A DNA stretch of 64,000 nucleotides from Streptomyces qinzhouensis (lineage in GTDB: Bacteria; Actinomycetota; Actinomycetes; Streptomycetales; Streptomycetaceae): NCBI RefSeq assembly GCF_007856155.1, contig NZ_CP042266.1, positions 2,914,001 to 2,978,000 on the forward strand, read 5' to 3'. Position 1 is the stretch's first letter. Each line of letters opens with the position of its first letter. Position numbers and translations under genes: made by a program. The notes beneath the pieces were generated by a model. The model was given only the letters and a program-made list of their open reading frames with translations. It was not told the origin of the DNA and made no database searches. This document shows positions 7,894 through 17,412 of the stretch, piece after piece.

Positions 7894-10800
7894 TCAGCTC
7901 CCGAGGATCGTCGTCAGGAACTCGCCCGTCCACGCCAGCAGTTCCCGGCCCACCACCGGCTTTCCGCCGATCTTCCCGCTGGTCGGGCGCGGCACCAGGA
8001 TCTGGTTCGCGGCCGGCTTGATCACCGTGCGCGGGTAGAGCCGCATCAGCCGCAGCTCCTGCGACTCCCGCAACTCCACCGGGGCGAAGCGGATGTTGTT
8101 GCCCTGGAGGACGATCTCGCCGACCCCGCAGGCGCGGGCCAGCATCCGCAGCCCGGCGACCAGCAGCAGGTTCTCCACCGGCTCGGGGAGCTTGCCGTAG
8201 CGGTCGGTCAGCTCGTCCCGTACCGCCTTGACGTCCTCCTCCGAGTTGGCCGCGGCGATGGACCGGTAGGCCTGGAGCCGGAGCCGCTCGCCGGGCGCGT
8301 AGTCGTGCGGGACATGCGCGTCGACCGGAAGTTCGATCTTGACCTCCAGTGGCGGCTCCTCCTCGACGCCGCCCTCCAGGGACGCCCGGTAATCGGCGAC
8401 GGCCTCGCCCACCATCCGTACGTACAGATCGAATCCGACGCCCGCGATATGGCCGGACTGCTCACCGCCGAGGAGGTTGCCCGCGCCGCGGATCTCCAGG
8501 TCCTTCATCGCCACATACATGCCCGCGCCCATCTCGGTGTGCTGGGCGATGGTGGCGAGGCGCTCGTGCGCGGTCTCGGTGAGCGGCTTCTCCGGCGGAT
8601 AGAGGAAGTACGCGTACCCCCGCTCCCGGCCCCGGCCGACCCGCCCGCGCAGCTGGTGCAGCTGCGACAACCCGAAGTTGTCGCCGCGCTCCACGATCAG
8701 GGTGTTGGCGTTGGAGATGTCGATCCCGGATTCGACGATCGTCGTCGACACCAGTACGTCGAACTTCTTCTCCCAGAAGTCGACGACGACCTGTTCGAGT
8801 ACGTTCTCCGCCATCTGGCCGTGGGCGGTGGCGATCCGCGCCTCGGGCACGATCTCCCGCAGCCGCGCCGCCGCCCGGTCGATGGACTCGACCCGGTTGT
8901 GGATGTAGAAGACCTGGCCTTCGCGGAGCAGTTCGCGGCGGATCGCGGCGCCGATCTGCTTCTCCTCGTACGGGCCGACGAAGGTGAGGACGGGGTGCCG
9001 CTCCTCCGGCGGGGTGGTGATCGTCGACATCTCGCGGATGCCGGTGACCGCCATCTCCAGGGTCCGGGGGATCGGGGTCGCCGACATCGTCAGGACGTCG
9101 ACATTGGCGCGGAGCTTCTTCAGCTGCTCCTTGTGCTCGACGCCGAACCGCTGTTCCTCGTCGACGACGACCAGTCCCAGGTCCTTGAACTTGGTCTCGG
9201 ACGAGAACAGCCGGTGGGTACCGATGACGACGTCGACCGTGCCGTCCCGCAGGCCCTCCAGGGTGGCCTTGGCCTCGGTGTCGGACTGGAAGCGGGAGAG
9301 CGCCCGGACGTTCACCGGGAACTGCGAGTACCGCTCGGAGAAGGTGCCGAAGTGCTGCTGCACCAGCAGCGTCGTCGGGACGAGGACGGCGACCTGCTTA
9401 CCGTCCTGGACCGCCTTGAACGCGGCCCGTACCGCGATCTCCGTCTTGCCGTAGCCGACGTCGCCGCAGATCAGACGGTCCATGGGGACCGACTTCTCCA
9501 TGTCCTCCTTCACCTCGGCGATGGTGGACAGCTGGTCGGGGGTCTCCGCGTACGGGAAGGCGTCCTCCAGCTCCCGCTGCCAGGGGGTGTCGGGGCCGAA
9601 GACATGCCCGGGGGCCGCCATCCGGGCCGAGTAGAGCCGGATCAGATCGGCGGCGATCTCCTTGACGGCCTTCTTGGCCCGTGCCTTGGTCTTGGTCCAG
9701 TCCGCGCCGCCGAGGCGGTGCATGGTGGGGGCCTCCCCGCCGACGTACTTGGTGATCTGCTCCAGCTGGTCGGTGGGGATGTAGAGCCGGTCGCCGGGCT
9801 GGCCGCGTTTGGCGGGGGCGTACTCGACGACGAGGTACTCACGGGTCGCGCCCTGGACGGTCCGCTGCACCATCTCGATATAGCGGCCGACGCCGTGCTG
9901 CTCGTGGACGATGTAGTCGCCGGTCTCCAGGGTCAGCGGGTCGATCGTCTTGCGGCGGCGGGTCGGCATCCGCCGGCCGTCCTTGCCCGCGGCCTTCTGG
10001 CCGGAGAGGTCGGTCTCGGTGAGGACGGCGAGGCGGAGACCGGGGTCGATGAAGCCGTAGTCGATGGAGCCGCAGGCGACATGGACGACGGACGGGGTGA
10101 TCTCGGTGAGGTCGGCGTCGAGCCGGGCCGGGACGCCCTCGCCGCCGAGGACCTCGACGGTCCGGGCGGCGGGGCCGTGGGCCTCGGTGACGAAGACCGT
10201 GCGCCAACTGTCGGCGAGCCAGCCCTTGGTGTCGGCGAGGGCGCGGGCGGTGTCGCCGCGGTACGACTCGGGGGCGTGCATACCGAGCTTGAGGGTGTCG
10301 TCGGACAGTTCCTCGTCGGCGGCGAACGGGGCCACCGTCCACCACATCATGTCCAGCTCGCGGGCCCGGTCGCGGACGTCGGCGATGCTCCACAGGGAGG
10401 CGGCGCCGACATCGATGGGGGCCTCGCCGCCGCCCGCGGTCGCGGCCCAGGAGGCGTGGAGGAACTCGCGCGAGGTGGCGACGAGGTCGGCGGCCCGGGT
10501 CCGTACCCGCTCCGGATCGCAGACCAGCGTCATCGCGCCTTCGGGGAGGACGTCGAGGAGCAGCTCCATATCGTCGACGAGGACGGGCGCGAGGGACTCC
10601 ATGCCCTCGACCGCGATCCCCTCGGCGATCTTGCCGAGCAGTTCGCCCAGCTCGGGGTGGGCCTCGGCGAGCTCGGCGGCCCGCTCCCGGACCTGCGGGG
10701 TGAGCAGCAGCTCACGACAGGGCGGGGCCCACAGCCCGTGTTCGGCGACCTCCAGCGACCGCTGGTCGGCGATCTTGAAGTAGCGGATCTCCTCGATGTC

Positions 10801-11424
10801 GTCGCCCCAGAACTCCACCCGCAGGGGGTGCTCCTCGGTGGGCGGGAAGACATCGAGGATGCCACCGCGGACGGCGAATTCGCCACGCTTCTCGACCAGC
10901 TCGACCCGGGAGTACGCGGCGGCGGCGAGCGCGTCGACGATCTCGTTCAGATCGGCCTGTTCGCCGGTGCGCAGCGCTACCGGAACCAGTTCGCCCAAGC
11001 CTTTGACCTGCGGCTGGAGTACGGAGCGGATCGGGGCGACCACGACGGAGACGGGCCCGGCGGCCGGATCGTCGGCGGCGGGGTGGACCAGTCGGCGGAG
11101 CACGGCGAGCCGGCGGCCGACCGTGTCCGAGCGGGGCGAGAGCCGCTCGTGGGGCAGGGTCTCCCAGGCGGGGTACTCGGCGACGGAGTCCTCGGGCAGC
11201 AGCGAGCGCAGGGCAGCGGCGAGGTCCTCGGCCTCCCGGCCGGTCGCGGTGACCGCGAGCACGGTCCGCCCGGCGTCCCTGGCCAGCGCCGCCACGGCGA
11301 AGGGCCGCGCGGCGGGCGGCCCCACCAGATCCACGTGCATCCGTCCCGCGCCACGGGCGGCCTCGACGGCCTCGGCGAGCGCGGGGTCACGTACGACTGC
11401 GTCCAGCAGACCGTGCAGGCTCAT
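7894..11424 (-). CDS. mfd: Transcription-repair coupling factor
   Basis: A 1176-residue Mfd, the full expected length. It displaces RNA polymerase stalled at lesions and recruits UvrA. In order: a UvrB-like damage-recognition half, the RNA-polymerase-interacting (CarD-like) domain beginning L-E-T-G-D-Y-I-V-H-E-Q-H-G-V-G-R-Y near residue 500, and a RecG-like translocase. The translocase has Walker A G-D-V-G-Y-G-K-T-E near 655, D-E-E-Q-R-F-G near 753, S-A-T-P-I-P-R-T-L, and motif VI Q-L-R-G-R-V-G-R-G-R. The C-terminal TRCF domain regulates UvrA binding. ATG 11424 opens the conserved N-terminus. It is a stand-alone gene, convergent with the aminotransferase. Confidence 0.97.
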   Translation of the reverse strand: MSLHGLLDAVVRDPALAEAVEAARGAGRMHVDLVGPPAARPFAVAALARDAGRTVLAVTATGREAEDLAAALRSLLPEDSVAEYPAWETLPHERLSPRSDTVGRRLAVLRRLVHPAADDPAAGPVSVVVAPIRSVLQPQVKGLGELVPVALRTGEQADLNEIVDALAAAAYSRVELVEKRGEFAVRGGILDVFPPTEEHPLRVEFWGDDIEEIRYFKIADQRSLEVAEHGLWAPPCRELLLTPQVRERAAELAEAHPELGELLGKIAEGIAVEGMESLAPVLVDDMELLLDVLPEGAMTLVCDPERVRTRAADLVATSREFLHASWAATAGGGEAPIDVGAASLWSIADVRDRARELDMMWWTVAPFAADEELSDDTLKLGMHAPESYRGDTARALADTKGWLADSWRTVFVTEAHGPAARTVEVLGGEGVPARLDADLTEITPSVVHVACGSIDYGFIDPGLRLAVLTETDLSGQKAAGKDGRRMPTRRRKTIDPLTLETGDYIVHEQHGVGRYIEMVQRTVQGATREYLVVEYAPAKRGQPGDRLYIPTDQLEQITKYVGGEAPTMHRLGGADWTKTKARAKKAVKEIAADLIRLYSARMAAPGHVFGPDTPWQRELEDAFPYAETPDQLSTIAEVKEDMEKSVPMDRLICGDVGYGKTEIAVRAAFKAVQDGKQVAVLVPTTLLVQQHFGTFSERYSQFPVNVRALSRFQSDTEAKATLEGLRDGTVDVVIGTHRLFSSETKFKDLGLVVVDEEQRFGVEHKEQLKKLRANVDVLTMSATPIPRTLEMAVTGIREMSTITTPPEERHPVLTFVGPYEEKQIGAAIRRELLREGQVFYIHNRVESIDRAAARLREIVPEARIATAHGQMAENVLEQVVVDFWEKKFDVLVSTTIVESGIDISNANTLIVERGDNFGLSQLHQLRGRVGRGRERGYAYFLYPPEKPLTETAHERLATIAQHTEMGAGMYVAMKDLEIRGAGNLLGGEQSGHIAGVGFDLYVRMVGEAVADYRASLEGGVEEEPPLEVKIELPVDAHVPHDYAPGERLRLQAYRSIAAANSEEDVKAVRDELTDRYGKLPEPVENLLLVAGLRMLARACGVGEIVLQGNNIRFAPVELRESQELRLMRLYPRTVIKPAANQILVPRPTSGKIGGKPVVGRELLAWTGEFLTTILGS

Positions 11425-11769
11425 GAAAGACGTTCCATCCCGGTGATGCGATCCGACGGGTACGGGCAGCGCTGCGGCTAACGGGCAACGCGAACGACCC
11501 GGCACGTGCGACGGGCCGGGGTCTCCCCAGCCTACGCCCGCGCTCCGGGCCCCGCGCGCGGCGACGGGGACCGGCCACGGTCCGTGACGGGGCGATAACG
11601 ACCACCCCACCGACCCCGGCGGCCCCGGGCGTCCCACGGCCCGAAGCCGCCTCCTCGGACGGGCCGGAAGGTGCGGGAGCAAAGGCCGGTACGCCTCATT
11701 GCGCGCTCCCGTACGGCGGCGGGTTAATGGACTCTCCACGGCCCTGCCGCCGTTTGCATGGGGGAGCAG
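11425..11769. other. Intergenic region upstream of mfd
   Basis: 345 bases between the divergent mfd and the decayed NTGV-motif cluster. No gene, RNA or clear operator is visible. The promoters for both directions must lie here or close by. Confidence 0.5.
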
Positions 11770-12146
11770 ATGTCCACGCCCGATCCGTTCCGGCGGCAAC
11801 CGTCCGCCATTCCGCCCGTGCCGGTCGATCCGCCTGCGGTGGGGCGGGAGTCCGCGCCGTCCGGGCACTTACCACCCGCCGCGTCCGCCTCGAAGACGAC
11901 CGGGCCCTGGCCCGACGGCTTCGAACGCGTCTCCGCACGGCGGCGGAACCGGAAGCACGGCGGGGTCGGTGTCCAGGTCACCAGGAGGCTCCTCTTCCTC
12001 GGCGACTCCACCTACCCGCTGCAGAACGTCTCCCGGGTCCAGACCGTCGTGGTGGAACCGGACCGCTGGGTTCCGGCCGGGCGGTTCCTGACCTGGCTCG
12101 GGCTCTGCTCGACGGCACCGGGAACACGGGGGTCGTCATCTCCTGA
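11770..12146 (+). pseudogene. Decayed DUF6232-like gene ending in an NTGV motif
   Basis: A start with a good ribosome site (G-G-G-G-G-A-G then ATG 11770) opens M-S-T-P-D-P-F followed by a Pro-rich stretch. A credible DUF6232-like strand pair comes next: V-T-R-R-L-L-F-L-G-D-S-T-Y-P-L-Q-N-V-S-R-V, near residues 72-92. After about residue 110 this frame becomes Arg/Pro noise. In another frame a plausible C-terminus, L-L-D-G-T-G-N-T-G-V-V-I-S, stops at 12146. I infer a gene that lost its middle (the membrane segments expected in this family) and its frame. The family name is recalled, not searched. Confidence 0.5.
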
Positions 12147-12244
12147 TGCCCGCTCCGGATGCCTTCCGCTCCCCTCCGGCAACCGTCGGGATCACGCCCG
12201 GCACCGGAGCGTACCGCCCAGTCTCTTCTCACCTCGGGGGAACG

Positions 12245-12457
12245 ATGTCCCAACCCGATCGGACCCGGAATCCGCCCCACGGGCCCAGGCACACGCCGCC
12301 CCGGCCGCCCGCGGGAAGTCCGCGCGCGCCCGGGAGCGCCCGGCGACCGAGTTCCGGCTCAGGGTGCGGACTCCGGCTCATGGGCACGATGCGGAACGAC
12401 CACGACAACGACGTCAACATGTCCGGCGGAAACGGGAACACGGGAGTGAGCGGATGA
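12245..12457 (+). pseudogene. Second shortened NTGV-motif frame
   Basis: A 70-codon frame with a fair ribosome site (G-G-G-G-G-A-A-C-G then ATG 12245) opens M-S-Q-P-D-R-T-R-N-P-P, much like the opening of the frame before it. It runs through a Pro/Arg-rich linker and ends N-D-V-N-M-S-G-G-N-G-N-T-G-V-S-G-stop. Its stop overlaps the next start (ATGA at 12454-12457), so it is translationally coupled to the intact third gene. It looks like N- and C-terminal ends of the same kind of protein joined by an internal deletion. It could still be a real small protein. Confidence 0.45.
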
Positions 12458-12795
12458 CGAACAGCAAGGGCTACCAACACCACAACACCGTGAACATCTA
12501 CGGCGGTACGGACCACACCGGCGTCCACTACGGCCCGCGCACCACCGGACCCACGTCCCTGGACGCGGGCGTCCGGGAACTGAGCCGCCTGCTGACCGAG
12601 CTGCGGGCCGGGGTGCCCGAAGGAGAGGCCCGCACGCTCGACCAGGCCTTGGTGACGCTGACGGCACCCACCGCACAGCCGCAGAACCGGCGGAACGCGC
12701 TGATGGCGATCGCCGGGGTCGCCGCCACCGCCGGGGCGCTGGGCCAGCCCGTTCTCGCCATGGCCCAGCAGCTCGCGCAGCTGCTCGGCGGCTGA
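12454..12795 (+). CDS. Small protein with N-terminal Gly/Asn motif and C-terminal hydrophobic segment
   Basis: 113 residues. The first ~28 carry H-H-N-T-V-N-I-Y-G-G-T-D-H-T-G-V-H-Y-G, close to the C-terminal motif of the two preceding frames. A helical region follows (G-V-R-E-L-S-R-L-L-T-E-L-R-A-G-V, residues ~37-70), then a hydrophobic alanine/glycine segment (A-L-M-A-I-A-G-V-A-A-T-A-G-A-L-G) and an amphipathic tail. ATG 12454 overlaps the upstream stop. The same frame is open far upstream, but that part is compositional noise. I do not recognise a named family. The layout, short sticky-looking motif plus membrane-active helix, recalls small effectors of bacterial amyloid-signalling systems; that is speculation. 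Confidence 0.6.
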   Translation: MTNSKGYQHHNTVNIYGGTDHTGVHYGPRTTGPTSLDAGVRELSRLLTELRAGVPEGEARTLDQALVTLTAPTAQPQNRRNALMAIAGVAATAGALGQPVLAMAQQLAQLLGG

Positions 12796-12818
12796 CGGAT
12801 CCAGCGGCCCGGGCAGCT

Positions 12819-12860
12819 CCGGGCCGTACGGCAGCGAGCCCGGCTGCCGTACGGGCCCGG
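12819..12860. terminator. Hairpin between convergent genes
   Basis: A near-perfect 17-base inverted repeat: 12819-12835 pairs with 12843-12860, with one unpaired G. It follows the small motif gene and precedes the end of the ABC permease on the other strand. Confidence 0.7.
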
Positions 12861-12947
12861 ACGGCACCGCGCCCGGACGGCAGCGGGCCCGGCGGCCGAG
12901 CGGATGCTCGATCACCGGGCCCGGTCACTGCCGGCGGGGCCGGCAGG

Positions 12948-15530
12948 TCAGTCGCTGGCGATGGCGTTCAGGACGTTCATCCGGCCCGCGCGGAAGGCGG
13001 GGACCAGCGCCGCGAACAAGCCCACGAACGCCGAGCCGACGAAGACCGTGATGATCGTGGGCCAGGGGATCTCCAGCACCCCCAGTCCCTCGAGGGCCAG
13101 CAGCTTCTGGGCCGCGGTGCCCCAGCCCATGCCCAGACCGAGGCCGAGCAGGGCGCCGAAGAGGGCGATGACCACGGACTCCAGGCGGATCATCCGGCGC
13201 AGCTGGCGGCGGGAGAGGCCGATGGCCCGCATCAGACCGATCTCACGGGTCCGCTCCACCACCGACAGCGCCAGGGTGTTCACCACACCGAGGATCGCGA
13301 CGATGATCGCCAGGGCCAGCAGACCGTAGACGAGGTTCAGCATCTGGCCGACCTGGTCCTTCAGCTGGTCCTTGAAGTCGGCCTGGTTGTTGGCCTTGTA
13401 CTGCGGATAGGGCTCCAGCGAGGTCTTCAGCGCCTCGTACGCCGCCTTGTCCTGGCCGTCCTTCGCCGAGGCGAAGAGCATGAAGATCTGCGGCAGCTTC
13501 TCCGCCGGGACGAAGCTGCGGAGGGTCTCGGTGCTGAGGATGATCGCGCCCTGCTCGATGGCGCTGTCGTCCGAACTGATCGCCCGGACGGTCAGCTGCC
13601 CGGTCCGCCCGCCGTTGAAGGCGACGGTCAGCTTGGAGCCCACCTTCACCCCGTGCTTCTCGGCGTACTCCTCGCCGACCGACAGGGAGTTCTTCTCATA
13701 GGCGTCCGCCTGCCGGCCCGCGACCATCTTCTTCCGCAGGTCCTTGGCGTAGGTCGGGTCGGTGGCGACCAGCGTCATCTTGGCCTTGGCACCGTCGGGG
13801 GCGGTGACCTTGGCCACGACGTCGCGGTACTCGGTGACGTAGGCGATGCCCTCGGTCTTCCGTACGGCCTCCGCCGCCGCGGGCACCACCGGCTGGCCGG
13901 ACGTCGACTGGATGATGAAGTCCGCGCCCACCGACTTGTCCAGCTCCTCGGTCGCCGAGGCGACCATGGAGGAGCCGACCACCGAGAGGCAGGCCACCAG
14001 GGCGAGCCCGATCATCAGCGCGGCGCCGGTGGCACCCGTACGGCGCGGATTGCGCAGGGCGTTGCGCTCGGCCATGCGGCCGACCGGACCGAAGGCCCGG
14101 AGCACCACCACACTGAGGGCGCGGACGACCACACCCGCCAGCAGCGGGCCGATCACGATGAAACCCAGCAGGGAGAGCACCACCCCGACGGCGAGGACCA
14201 TGGAGCCTTCGCCGGCCTTGTCCGCCTGGGTGGCGGCGATCAGGCCGAGGGCTCCGCCCGCGGTGAGCAGCAGGCCGACGGCGGCCCGGATCCAGCCCGA
14301 CTTTCCGTCGGCCGGGACACCGGTCTCGCGCAGCGCCGCCATCGGGGAGATACGGCTCGCCCGGCGGGCCGGGATATAGGCGGCGATGACCGTCACCACG
14401 ATCCCCAGCACCACACCGACCGTCGGTGTCGTCCACTTGACGGTCAGATCGTCGGTGGAGAGCTCCATCCCCATCGAGCCCATCAGTTCCATCAGGCCGA
14501 CGGCGATACCGACACCGGCCGCCACCCCCAGGGCGGAGCCGACGATACCGAGCAGGACCGCCTCGAACAGGACGGAGCGGTTGACCTGCTTGCGGCTGGA
14601 GCCGATGGCCCGCATCAGACCGATCTCGCGGGTGCGCTGGGCGACCAGCATGGAGAAGGTGTTGACGATCAGGAAGATGCCGACGAGCAGGGCGATTCCG
14701 GCGAAGCCGAGCATCGCGTACTTCATGACGTTGAGGAAGGAGGCGACGTCCTTGCGGCCCTCGTCGGCGGACTCGGCCGCGGTCTTGAGGTCGTAGGAGC
14801 CCCCGAGGGCGGCGGCGATGCCCGCCTTGGCCTTGATGTCGGAGACACCGGATTCGGCGGTCACCGCGATCTGGGTGAACACCTGGTCACCGCCGAGCAG
14901 CTGCCGCTGGGCCGTCTTCGTCTCGAAGGCCACGACCGCGGCACCGGGGTTGGTCACCTTGAACTTCATGATTCCGCTGATGGTGGTGGTGAAGTCACCG
15001 TCCACGGTGATCGTGCGGATCTTGTCGCCGATCTTCAGCTTCTTCTTCTTCGCGGTGTCCGCGTCGACCATCACATCCGTGGGGCCGCGGGGGGCCTGGC
15101 CGGAGCTGATGTCGAAGGTCTTCAGGTCGACCTCGGACCAGTTGCCCGCGATGGTGGGGCCGCCGCCGGTGGCGCCGATGTTCTTGTTCTTCTCGTTGAC
15201 GATGGTCACGGACGTGCTGTGGACCATGCCGATCGCGGACTTCACGCCCTCCGCGGCGGCGACCTTCTCCACCAGGGAGGTGGGGAGCGTCGCGGGCCGA
15301 CCACCGGCCGGGGGCCCGTCGCTGTCGTCGGTCTCGTCCGTCTTCTCGGGCGAGACGGTGACATCGGACGAGGTGACCGCGAAGAGCTTGTCGAACGTCG
15401 TGTTCATGGTGTCGGTGAACACGAGGGTGCCGCAGACGAAGGCCACCGACAGCAGCACGGCTATCGCGGACAGCGCCATTCGCCCCTTGTGGGCGAGGAA
15501 ATTACGCAGGGACGTCTTGAACGTGGTCAC
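12948..15530 (-). CDS. MacB/FtsX-type ABC transporter permease (duplicated core)
   Basis: An 860-residue membrane protein with an N-terminal segment (I-A-V-L-L-S-V-A-F-V-C-G-T-L-V-F, residues ~22-38) and a large extracytoplasmic MacB-type domain to about 260. Three membrane segments form a first FtsX core (M-L-V-A-Q-R-T-R-E-I-G-L-M-R-A-I-G at ~300). A second set follows, ending in a second FtsX core (V-V-E-R-T-R-E-I-G-L-M-R-A-I-G at ~770). This is the single-chain layout common in actinobacteria. GTG/ATG-type overlap with the ATPase gene (15527-15530) shows they form one transporter. The substrate is not known; family members export peptides or lipoproteins or act mechanically in the envelope. 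Confidence 0.92.
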   Translation of the reverse strand: MTTFKTSLRNFLAHKGRMALSAIAVLLSVAFVCGTLVFTDTMNTTFDKLFAVTSSDVTVSPEKTDETDDSDGPPAGGRPATLPTSLVEKVAAAEGVKSAIGMVHSTSVTIVNEKNKNIGATGGGPTIAGNWSEVDLKTFDISSGQAPRGPTDVMVDADTAKKKKLKIGDKIRTITVDGDFTTTISGIMKFKVTNPGAAVVAFETKTAQRQLLGGDQVFTQIAVTAESGVSDIKAKAGIAAALGGSYDLKTAAESADEGRKDVASFLNVMKYAMLGFAGIALLVGIFLIVNTFSMLVAQRTREIGLMRAIGSSRKQVNRSVLFEAVLLGIVGSALGVAAGVGIAVGLMELMGSMGMELSTDDLTVKWTTPTVGVVLGIVVTVIAAYIPARRASRISPMAALRETGVPADGKSGWIRAAVGLLLTAGGALGLIAATQADKAGEGSMVLAVGVVLSLLGFIVIGPLLAGVVVRALSVVVLRAFGPVGRMAERNALRNPRRTGATGAALMIGLALVACLSVVGSSMVASATEELDKSVGADFIIQSTSGQPVVPAAAEAVRKTEGIAYVTEYRDVVAKVTAPDGAKAKMTLVATDPTYAKDLRKKMVAGRQADAYEKNSLSVGEEYAEKHGVKVGSKLTVAFNGGRTGQLTVRAISSDDSAIEQGAIILSTETLRSFVPAEKLPQIFMLFASAKDGQDKAAYEALKTSLEPYPQYKANNQADFKDQLKDQVGQMLNLVYGLLALAIIVAILGVVNTLALSVVERTREIGLMRAIGLSRRQLRRMIRLESVVIALFGALLGLGLGMGWGTAAQKLLALEGLGVLEIPWPTIITVFVGSAFVGLFAALVPAFRAGRMNVLNAIASD

Positions 15531-16315
15531 GAGGTACGCCCCCGGGCGTCGAAGTCCTTCATACGGTCCAGCACGGCCTCGGCGGTGGGCCGGAACATCT
15601 GGTCGACGATCCGGCCGTCCGCGAGATACAGCACCCGGTCCGAGTACGAGGCGGCCACCGGGTCATGGGTGACGATCACGATCGTCTGCCCCAGCTCGTC
15701 CACCGAACGCCGCAGGAAGCTCAGCACCTCGGCGCCCGCGCGGGAGTCCAGATTGCCCGTCGGCTCGTCCCCGAAGATGATGTCCGGCCGGGCGGCCAGC
15801 GCCCGGGCCACGGCCACGCGCTGCTGCTGTCCGCCGGAGAGCTGCGTCGGCCGGTGCTTGAGCCGCCCGGCGAGGCCGACGGTCTCCACCACCCGGTTCA
15901 GCCAGGCGCCGTCCGGCTTGCGGCCGGCTATGTCCATGGGGAGCGTGATGTTCTCCAGGGCGTTGAGCGTCGGCAGCAGATTGAACGCCTGGAAGATAAA
16001 GCCGATCCGGTCCCGGCGGAGCTGTGTCAGCTTCCTGTCCTTCAGACCGGTGATCTCCGTATCGTCCAGGTAGATCTGGCCCGAGGTGACGGTGTCCAGC
16101 CCGGCGAGGCAGTGCATCAGCGTCGACTTGCCCGAGCCCGACGGGCCCATGATCGCGGTGAACTGCCCGCGGGCGATGTCCACGTCGACCTGATCGAGGG
16201 CGATGACACGGGTCTCGCCCGAGCCGTAGGCCTTGACGATCTGCCGTCCGCGCGCGGCCACGGCCGAACGCTCTCCGGTGGCCCCTTGGGGCGAAATGGT
16301 CGTGGCCGTAGTCAC
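15527..16315 (-). CDS. ABC transporter ATP-binding protein, MacB/LolD type
   Basis: A 262-residue ATPase partner of the permease that follows it. Walker A is G-P-S-G-S-G-K-S at residues 57-64, the Q-loop region is F-I-F-Q-A-F-N-L-L-P, the signature is L-S-G-G-Q-Q-Q-R near 155, and Walker B is I-I-F-G-D-E-P-T-G-N-L-D near 178. The H-loop V-T-H-D-P lies near 215. The long N-terminal extension of about 25 residues is unremarkable. It is first in a two-gene operon with a four-base overlap. Confidence 0.95.
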   Translation of the reverse strand: MTTATTISPQGATGERSAVAARGRQIVKAYGSGETRVIALDQVDVDIARGQFTAIMGPSGSGKSTLMHCLAGLDTVTSGQIYLDDTEITGLKDRKLTQLRRDRIGFIFQAFNLLPTLNALENITLPMDIAGRKPDGAWLNRVVETVGLAGRLKHRPTQLSGGQQQRVAVARALAARPDIIFGDEPTGNLDSRAGAEVLSFLRRSVDELGQTIVIVTHDPVAASYSDRVLYLADGRIVDQMFRPTAEAVLDRMKDFDARGRTS

Positions 16316-17412
16316 GGTCGGTCTCCTCGATCGGTGAGCGGTCTGCTGTCGCCAACTGCCTTCAGAGACGAGTCTGTCGGCGGGGCGCGGTTGGCGCGCT
16401 GGTGCGAGTCACCGTGTTGATGCGGGGGTTTACCCCACCCCCCGTGCGCCGTAAGACCAAGTTAAAGAACGGGCACCCGGGGATTCGTCGTCCCTCGGAA
16501 CGAACACGGCGGGACGCGCCCTAGGGTCCAGCCCCTAGCACCGCTCCACCCCTGGGTGGAGGCTGCCCCTAGGAGTCCCGGGACCTCGTCTCGGGGTTCC
16601 CCGCGCCCCCGGTTGCGCGTCCGCCCGCTGCGGGGTGGCCCCAGGGCCCTTGGGGTGGTCCACCCTTGCGGCCTGCGGGGCGCGGCTCGCCCCGCCTGCG
16701 GGTCCGCTGCGCGGCGCGTCCCAGGGCCCTGTTGCGCGTCCGCCCGCTGCGGGGTGGCCCCAGGGCCCTGGTGGTCCACCCCTGCGGGGCGCGGCTCGCC
16801 CTGCCTGCGGGGGCGGGCTCTGCGGCTGCGGCGAGCGCCGTGGCCGGCGGGGTTTGTTTTCCGGCCGCGGGCCGGTCTGGGCTTGTCGCGCAGTTCCGCC
16901 CCCTATGCCTTCGGCATGGGGGGACCCCCAGCGCCCCTAAAAGCACTGCCCTGCCCGTCCTTGTCAGGTGGAGGGACGGCGGTGAACAAGAATCCTGGCC
17001 CGACTGGTCATGTCGAGTGACGTGGGAGGGGGGTGCAGGGTCGCCCCCGCAGGGGAACGGCGAAAAGGTGGGTTCGCCCCTGGGCGGTGCATCGCCGGCC
17101 CCGAGGAGGTGAGCCCGGAGGCACCCGACCCACCCGCACCCGACAAGACCCCGCGCCTACCCCCCGTCGCAACCAAGACCAACCACCGAAGCAACCCGCA
17201 CCCCGCAAGAACGGGCACCCAAACAAGCCCCGCCGGCGATTGAGGCGCAGGGGGGCCCGCACCCGGCAAGAGGGGGCCACCCCCAGGGCCCAGCAGGCCG
17301 GCCCACAGCGGGAAGCGACCCGGCGGGGCACCCTCAAGAAGAGCCCCGCCGGCGATTGAGGCGCTGGAGGGGGCCGCACCCAACGGGCCGGGCCGCCCCG
17401 GGGCCCGGGGGG
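16316..17412. other. 1.1 kb gene-free region made largely of repeats
   Basis: No real gene was found; the open frames here are Pro/Arg/Gly noise. The region holds an imperfect tandem duplication (GTCCGCCCGCTGCGGGGTGG at 16619 and again at 16738, period 119), one copy of a dispersed ~420-base element, and two ~95-base tandem units that run into the next gene. Confidence 0.7.
16818..17260 (+). repeat. Dispersed intergenic element, copy A
   Basis: This stretch matches 23385-23790 almost base for base over its centre. Shared blocks include ATGTCGAGTGACGTGGGAGG (17010), GGTGCATCGCCGGCCCCGAG (17087) and CAAGAACGGGCACCCAAACA (17205). The edges are more diverged (CGCGCAGTTCC...GCGCCCCTAAAA). Both copies contain the same 77-codon frame starting at the shared ATG (here 17010-17243). 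The frame has few silent-type differences and may not be a gene. Both copies are followed directly by tandem units with CCGCCGGCGATTGAGG. Confidence 0.85.

Noticed and set aside
8305..11481. Very long open frame antisense to mfd
   Set aside because: High-GC antisense artefact; the product is low-complexity Asp/Gly/Arg/Val and mfd fully explains the region.
11758..12795. Single 345-codon gene
   Set aside because: The centre is Arg/Pro noise; starts with ribosome sites and the shared motif support three separate short frames instead.
13653..16073. Long open frame antisense to the ABC transporter genes
   Set aside because: Asp/Gly/His-rich noise; the ABC genes on the other strand carry all the family motifs.
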